The notes beneath the pieces are model-generated. The model was not told the origin of the DNA. It made no database searches and saw only the letters and a list, made by a program, of their open reading frames with translations. Of a stretch of 9,595 nucleotides of DNA, positions 6,921 through 9,595 are shown piece by piece. The stretch is from assembly GCA_003529325.1 (NCBI GenBank), contig DPVW01000012.1, positions 1-9,595 of the forward strand, in the 5' to 3' direction. Source of the stretch: Candidatus Latescibacterota bacterium (GTDB taxonomy: Bacteria; Latescibacterota; UBA2968; UBA8231). Position 1 is the stretch's first letter; each line of letters begins with the position of its first letter. Made by a program: the position numbers and the translations under genes.

Positions 6921-7574
6921 ATGCCCACCGTGCGTGTCGCCCCCTCTCTTCTGGCCGCTGACTTTGGCTGCGTGCAGGCCGAGATCGAGCGTATTGAAGA
7001 GGCTGGCGCCGACCTGCTCCATCTCGACATCATGGACGGCCATTTTGTCCCCAACCTGAGCTACGGCATCCCGGTGGTAGAGGCGGTGAGTCGTTGTACC
7101 GACCTGCTGCTCGACACACATCTGATGCTCTCGGACCCGGACCCCTATCTGGCACCCTTCGCCGAGGCCGGCGCCGGGTCGATGACCGTACACCTTGAAA
7201 TCGCACCGGATCCGGAGCGATTGCTGTCTGAGATTGGCAGCTTGGGTTGTCGTCGGGGCCTCGCCGTAAACCCGAAGACCCCAGTCGACGGCATGTTGCC
7301 CTGGCTAGAGCAACTCGACCTCGCCCTCGTCATGTCCGTGGAACCCGGTTTCGGCGGCCAGTCCTTCATGCCCGAAGTCCTTGAAAAAGTGCGAGTTCTG
7401 CGACAGGCCATAGACTCTCGCGGGCTGAGCGTAGACATCGAAATCGATGGCGGCGTAGGCCCTGCCAATGCCAAAGAATGCCGCACCGCCGGCGCCAACT
7501 GGCTGGTAGCTGGATCCGCCGTCTTCAACGCAGAGGACCCCGCCCGCGCGATCAAGCTGATCCGGGGAGACTAG
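6921..7574 (+). CDS. rpe: ribulose-phosphate 3-epimerase
   Basis: A 217-residue TIM-barrel enzyme, the normal family length, that interconverts ribulose-5-phosphate and xylulose-5-phosphate in the pentose phosphate pathway (and Calvin cycle where present). It begins with the usual VAPSLLAADF at 6-15. Metal ligands are visible: His34 and Asp36 in HLDIMDGHFVPN, His67 in DTHLM, and Asp176 in EIDGGV, with catalytic acid/base roles for Asp36 and Asp176. The phosphate and loop region is MSVEPGFGGQSF at 138-149, and the C-terminal phosphate site is GANWLVAGSAVF at 191-202. The start is set by GGAG 9 nt upstream. It lies 4 nt after the PASTA gene, in the rsmB operon. A 30-bp stretch that encodes residues 191-200 is repeated exactly in the gap downstream (7661-7690), but the gene itself is complete and ends in a normal C-terminus. 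Confidence 0.96.
   Translation: MPTVRVAPSLLAADFGCVQAEIERIEEAGADLLHLDIMDGHFVPNLSYGIPVVEAVSRCTDLLLDTHLMLSDPDPYLAPFAEAGAGSMTVHLEIAPDPERLLSEIGSLGCRRGLAVNPKTPVDGMLPWLEQLDLALVMSVEPGFGGQSFMPEVLEKVRVLRQAIDSRGLSVDIEIDGGVGPANAKECRTAGANWLVAGSAVFNAEDPARAIKLIRGD
7491..7520 (+). repeat. 30-bp direct repeat, copy 1 (inside rpe)
   Basis: This stretch, from GGCGCCAACTGG to GGATCCGCC, is identical over all 30 bases to 7661-7690. In rpe it encodes GANWLVAGSA. The flanking bases differ at once on both sides. Confidence 0.97.
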
Positions 7575-7582
7575 GACTAGGC

Positions 7583-7658
7583 GGCGGCAGGATCTGACAG
7601 ACCTCGAAGTCAGGGCGGCATGACAGACCGCGTTTTCTGGGAAAACCGAGCTGCCGCC
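7583..7658 (+). other. possible structured RNA or DNA element between rpe and ffh
   Basis: Perfect complementary ends GGCGGCAG (7583-7590) and CTGCCGCC (7651-7658) enclose three further hairpins: CTGAC/GTCAG (7594-7598 with 7609-7613), GCGG/CCGC (7615-7618 with 7628-7631) and GTTTTC/GAAAAC with a TGG loop (7632-7637 with 7641-7646). The result is a 76-nt cloverleaf-like fold. It is not a tRNA: there is no TTCRANY loop, and the last arm has a 3-nt loop. It lacks the conserved GGAA tetraloop and CAGG/AGCAG region of SRP RNA. Pairing was found by eye with no energy calculation, so significance is unproven. Confidence 0.35.
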
Positions 7659-7660
7659 AA

Positions 7661-7690
7661 GGCGCCAACTGGCTGGTAGCTGGATCCGCC
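7661..7690 (+). repeat. 30-bp direct repeat, copy 2 (intergenic fragment of rpe)
   Basis: This is a perfect 30-base copy of 7491-7520, shifted by 170 bp and outside any gene. It begins 2 nt after the possible structured element and ends 3 nt before the candidate ffh -35. Thirty identical bases by chance in this window is not credible, so it is a true duplication or an assembly artefact. Confidence 0.97.
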
Positions 7691-7693
7691 AGG

Positions 7694-7723
7694 GTGGCGT
7701 ACTCGCATTTCCGTCACTATATT
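7694..7723 (+). promoter_or_regulatory. candidate promoter for ffh
   Basis: TATATT (7718-7723) lies 18 bp downstream of GTGGCG (7694-7699), a weak -35 with three of six consensus bases. The -10 hexamer is the same as in the two minus-strand candidates of this window. Transcription would start near 7730 and leave a leader of about 118 nt before ffh. Read-through from the rsmB-rpe unit is an equally possible source of ffh mRNA. Confidence 0.3.
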
Positions 7724-7847
7724 CAGCGGCTTCTACAACAACGGTTTGCGGCTCCCTGGTCAGTTGCGCCAGAGGTGCTTCACCCCCTGTTGAATTCCCG
7801 TCTCCTTCCGCTACGAGCACAACGCAGGCAATTCCAGGCATCCACCC

Positions 7848-9200
7848 TTGTTCGATCGACTCACAGAGCGTCTCGACGACGTATTTCGCCAGCTGCGCGG
7901 ACAGGGCCGCATTACGGAGCGTCTCCTGGATGAATCGCTCCGCGAAATCCGACGCGCCCTGCTGGAGGCGGATGTCAACTTCAAGGTGGCCAAGGAGTTT
8001 CTCGGCAGGGTTCGCGAACGCGCCCTCGGCCAGGCGGTCATGAAAAGCCTGACACCTGGCCAGCAGGTCATCAAGATCGTGCACGACGAGTTGGTCTCTT
8101 TGTTGGGCACTGCAACGGCAACCATCGACCTCGCCCCACAGCCACCGACAGTTGTCCTGCTCGCCGGGTTGCAGGGCTCGGGAAAAACAACGATCGCCGG
8201 CAAGTTGGCCCTCCACTTTCAGAAGCGTGACCGTCTCCCCTACCTGGTGGCTGCTGACACGACACGCCCCGCCGCCGTCGACCAGTTGCGCACCCATGGG
8301 GCGACGTTGGGCGTCGAGGTCTTTGGCCCTGAACAGGCGCAGACCCAGGACCCGGTGGAGATCTGCCGCCTCGGTGTGCTGCAGGCACGCAGCCGTAACC
8401 GTAGCATCGTCTTCCTCGACACCGCTGGGCGAAACAGTATCGATGAGAAGATGATGGCCCAGGTGACCCGCATTCGCGAGGTCTGTGAGCCGGATGAAGT
8501 CCTGTTTGTCGCCGATGCCATGCTCGGACAGGAGTCGGTGGAAACCGCCACTCGTTTCCACGAGGCCCTGGCCTTCGATGGCGTCATCCTCAGCAAGATG
8601 GAGGGCGATGCTCGCGGCGGCGCCGCCCTGTCGATTCGACAGGTCACCGGTGTGCCCGTCAAATTCATCGGCACTGGTGAAACACTCGAGGCTCTTGAGC
8701 CCTTCCATCCCGAGCGGGTGGCGTCACGTATTCTCGGCATGGGTGACGTCATGTCCCTCGTCGAAAAGGCCGAAAATGCCTTCGACAGCGAGCAGGCGCA
8801 GCGCCTGGAAGCCAAGATGCGCAAGGAGGCTTTCACCTTCGAGGACTTCAAGGAACAGTTGCAGGCGGTCAAGCGCATGGGGCCCCTCGATCAGTTGATG
8901 GGCATGATCCCTGGCGCCAGCAAAGCGATGAAGGGGATGCAGGTGGATGACGGCGCCTTCAATCAGACCGAAGCGATCATCAACTCGATGACCATCATTG
9001 AGCGCCAGCGACCCCAGATCCTCAACGGCAGTCGCCGCCGCCGAATCGCCCGCGGCAGCGGCACGTCGATCCAGGACGTCAACCGTCTCGTCAAACAATT
9101 CGGCGCCATGCAGAAAATGATGCGGCAGATGAGCCGACCAGGACGTCGGGGTCGCGGCCGGGGCATGCCGCAGATGCCGGCAGGTTTTCCGGGTGCCTGA
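7848..9200 (+). CDS. ffh: signal recognition particle GTPase Ffh (SRP54)
   Basis: A 450-residue SRP protein that binds signal sequences on ribosomes with 4.5S RNA and delivers them to FtsY at the membrane. The N domain comes first (FDRLTERLDDVF; LLEADVNFKVAKEF). The G domain carries G1 GLQGSGKTT at 107-115, DTTRPAAVDQL at 137-147, G3 DTAGR at 191-195 and DARGGAAL at 254-261. The Met-rich M domain starts near 328 with the RNA-binding GSRRRRIARGSGT at 394-406, followed by QKMMRQM and a Gly/Arg-rich end. The G4 motif reads SKMEG (249-253) where TKxDG is normal. The start is TTG at 7848: an in-frame stop lies at 7791 with no ATG or GTG between, and MFDRLTERL aligns with the usual Ffh beginning. 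The ribosome site is poor (AGG at 7836). rpsP follows 53 nt later, a common gene order in bacteria. Confidence 0.96.
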   Translation: MFDRLTERLDDVFRQLRGQGRITERLLDESLREIRRALLEADVNFKVAKEFLGRVRERALGQAVMKSLTPGQQVIKIVHDELVSLLGTATATIDLAPQPPTVVLLAGLQGSGKTTIAGKLALHFQKRDRLPYLVAADTTRPAAVDQLRTHGATLGVEVFGPEQAQTQDPVEICRLGVLQARSRNRSIVFLDTAGRNSIDEKMMAQVTRIREVCEPDEVLFVADAMLGQESVETATRFHEALAFDGVILSKMEGDARGGAALSIRQVTGVPVKFIGTGETLEALEPFHPERVASRILGMGDVMSLVEKAENAFDSEQAQRLEAKMRKEAFTFEDFKEQLQAVKRMGPLDQLMGMIPGASKAMKGMQVDDGAFNQTEAIINSMTIIERQRPQILNGSRRRRIARGSGTSIQDVNRLVKQFGAMQKMMRQMSRPGRRGRGRGMPQMPAGFPGA

Positions 9201-9237
9201 GAATTCCCAAGCAATGACAACAATCGACACACTACTC

Positions 9238-9243
9238 AAGGAG
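9238..9243 (+). promoter_or_regulatory. ribosome binding site for rpsP
   Basis: AAGGAG is the clearest Shine-Dalgarno sequence near the gene and lies 10 nt before the TTG start at 9254. An out-of-frame ATG at 9247 is only 3 nt from it and opens just four codons before TAA. Confidence 0.65.
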
Positions 9244-9253
9244 CAAATGTTCA

Positions 9254-9595
9254 TTGGTTAAGCTTCGACTGAAAAGAATGGGACGGAAGCGCCGTCCCTT
9301 CTACCGCATTGTCGCCATGACGGACAATCAGCCGCGCAACGGCCGGGCCCTGCAGGAATTGGGCACGTATGATCCCGTGCATGCACGTTTCGACGTCAAC
9401 GAGGAAGCGGCCATCACCTGGCTGAACGATGGCGCACAGATGACGCCGACCGTGCACGACCTGTTCCACAACAAGGGCGTGCTCGCCCGTTGGCGCGGCT
9501 TCGAAGGCAGCGACAACGAAGCCGCCCTGAAGAAGGACAAGCCGAAGCGTCGTAAGAAGCTGGGCGCCACAGTGGCAGCACCAGCGACGGAGACG
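9254..9595 (+). CDS. rpsP: 30S ribosomal protein S16 (5' part, runs off the window)
   Basis: 114 codons are visible with no stop. The protein begins VKLRLKRMGRKRRPFYRIV, the S16 signature, then RNGRALQELGTYDPVH (25-43 region) and a helical AAITWLNDGAQMTPTVHDL (52-70). S16 binds 16S rRNA and is needed for 30S assembly. The start is TTG at 9254, because the frame has a stop at 9215 and no ATG or GTG before the conserved MVKLRLKR; AAGGAG lies upstream. Escherichia coli S16 has about 82 residues; this one continues past 114 with a tail of Lys/Arg (KKDKPKRRKK) and then Ala/Thr residues, as in lineages with extended S16. It follows ffh by 53 nt, and downstream rimM/trmD/rplS would be expected. Confidence 0.95.
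   Translation, partial: MVKLRLKRMGRKRRPFYRIVAMTDNQPRNGRALQELGTYDPVHARFDVNEEAAITWLNDGAQMTPTVHDLFHNKGVLARWRGFEGSDNEAALKKDKPKRRKKLGATVAAPATET

Larger units (their letters stand above)
7575..7847 (+). other. 273-nt rpe-ffh intergenic region
   Basis: No convincing gene is present. From left to right it holds a segment able to fold as a closed stem with three hairpins (7583-7658), a second copy of a 30-bp rpe fragment (7661-7690), a short hairpin CGCCA-GGG-TGGCG (7687-7699), a possible promoter -10 TATATT (7718-7723), a small GGTG-CTT-CACC hairpin (7774-7784), and an AGGCA direct repeat (7826-7830, 7836-7840) just before the ffh start. No hairpin followed by a T-run is seen, so I call no intrinsic terminator after rpe. 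An open frame on the plus strand runs through it into ffh (7694-7933), but its composition is unlike a normal protein. Confidence 0.7.

Noticed and set aside
7632..7646. Intrinsic terminator GTTTTC-TGG-GAAAAC after rpe
   Set aside because: No T-run follows the stem on either strand.
7583..7658. tRNA or 4.5S SRP RNA gene
   Set aside because: The fold has four stems, but there is no T-loop consensus, the last arm has a 3-nt loop, and the SRP domain IV conserved bases (GGAA loop, CAGG/AGCAG) are absent on both strands.
7491..7690. att sites of an integrated mobile element
   Set aside because: Only 140 bp lie between the copies, with no integrase, and the sequence after copy 2 does not continue as the rpe 3' end, as site-specific integration would leave.
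7694..7933. 79-codon plus-strand frame from the gap into ffh
   Set aside because: It starts with GTG and no ribosome site, is rich in Arg, Leu and Gln without domains, and ends inside ffh in another frame. It is mentioned only for the possible repeat-deletion fusion.
7305..8708. 467-codon open frame on the minus strand across rpe, the gap and ffh
   Set aside because: It is antisense to two clearly conserved genes and has no recognisable domains; long antisense frames are expected in GC-rich coding DNA.

Overview
The window is GC-rich chromosomal DNA from a bacterium and is almost entirely housekeeping genes. The protein set is bacterial: RsmB, RecJ, Ffh and a bacterial ribosomal protein S16. 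The phylum is uncertain. An archaeal-type phosphoglycerate mutase, a PASTA protein placed between rsmB and rpe, and an S16 with a long Lys/Ala-rich tail suggest an uncultured or deep-branching Gram-negative lineage, such as the FCB group or a deltaproteobacteria-like group. This is inference, because no taxonomic marker can be compared here.

Layout. The left half (about 27-4715) is on the minus strand. Read in the direction of transcription it holds recJ (DNA repair exonuclease), a cofactor-independent phosphoglycerate mutase (apgM type) and a glycerophosphodiester phosphodiesterase. These are packed with gaps of 33 and 15 nt and look like one operon. After a 136-142-nt gap with a good sigma70-like promoter come a stand-alone cyclic-nucleotide-binding-fold protein and, 8 nt later, a small membrane-anchored zinc-ribbon protein. 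The right half is on the plus strand: rsmB (16S rRNA m5C methyltransferase), a membrane-anchored protein with three PASTA domains (start and stop overlap as ATGA), rpe (ribulose-5-phosphate 3-epimerase), then ffh (SRP GTPase) and the 5' part of rpsP (ribosomal protein S16), which runs off the window. The two halves diverge from a short region around 4716-4835 with candidate promoters on both strands.

The most unusual part is the 273-nt gap between rpe and ffh. A perfect 30-bp stretch of the 3' part of rpe (7491-7520) occurs again at 7661-7690. Between the rpe stop and this second copy is a 76-nt segment (7583-7658) that can fold as a stem closing three hairpins. A possible ffh promoter begins just after the copy. 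Other points worth checking are an Ffh G4 motif reading SKMEG where TKxDG is expected, a cNMP-binding fold without the phosphate-binding arginine, a very basic tail on the phosphodiesterase, and a shared CTATATTGA element upstream of two minus-strand transcription units. No transposase, integrase, CRISPR array, tRNA, rRNA or defence gene is visible. Apart from the rpe-ffh gap I see no candidate for an undescribed system.
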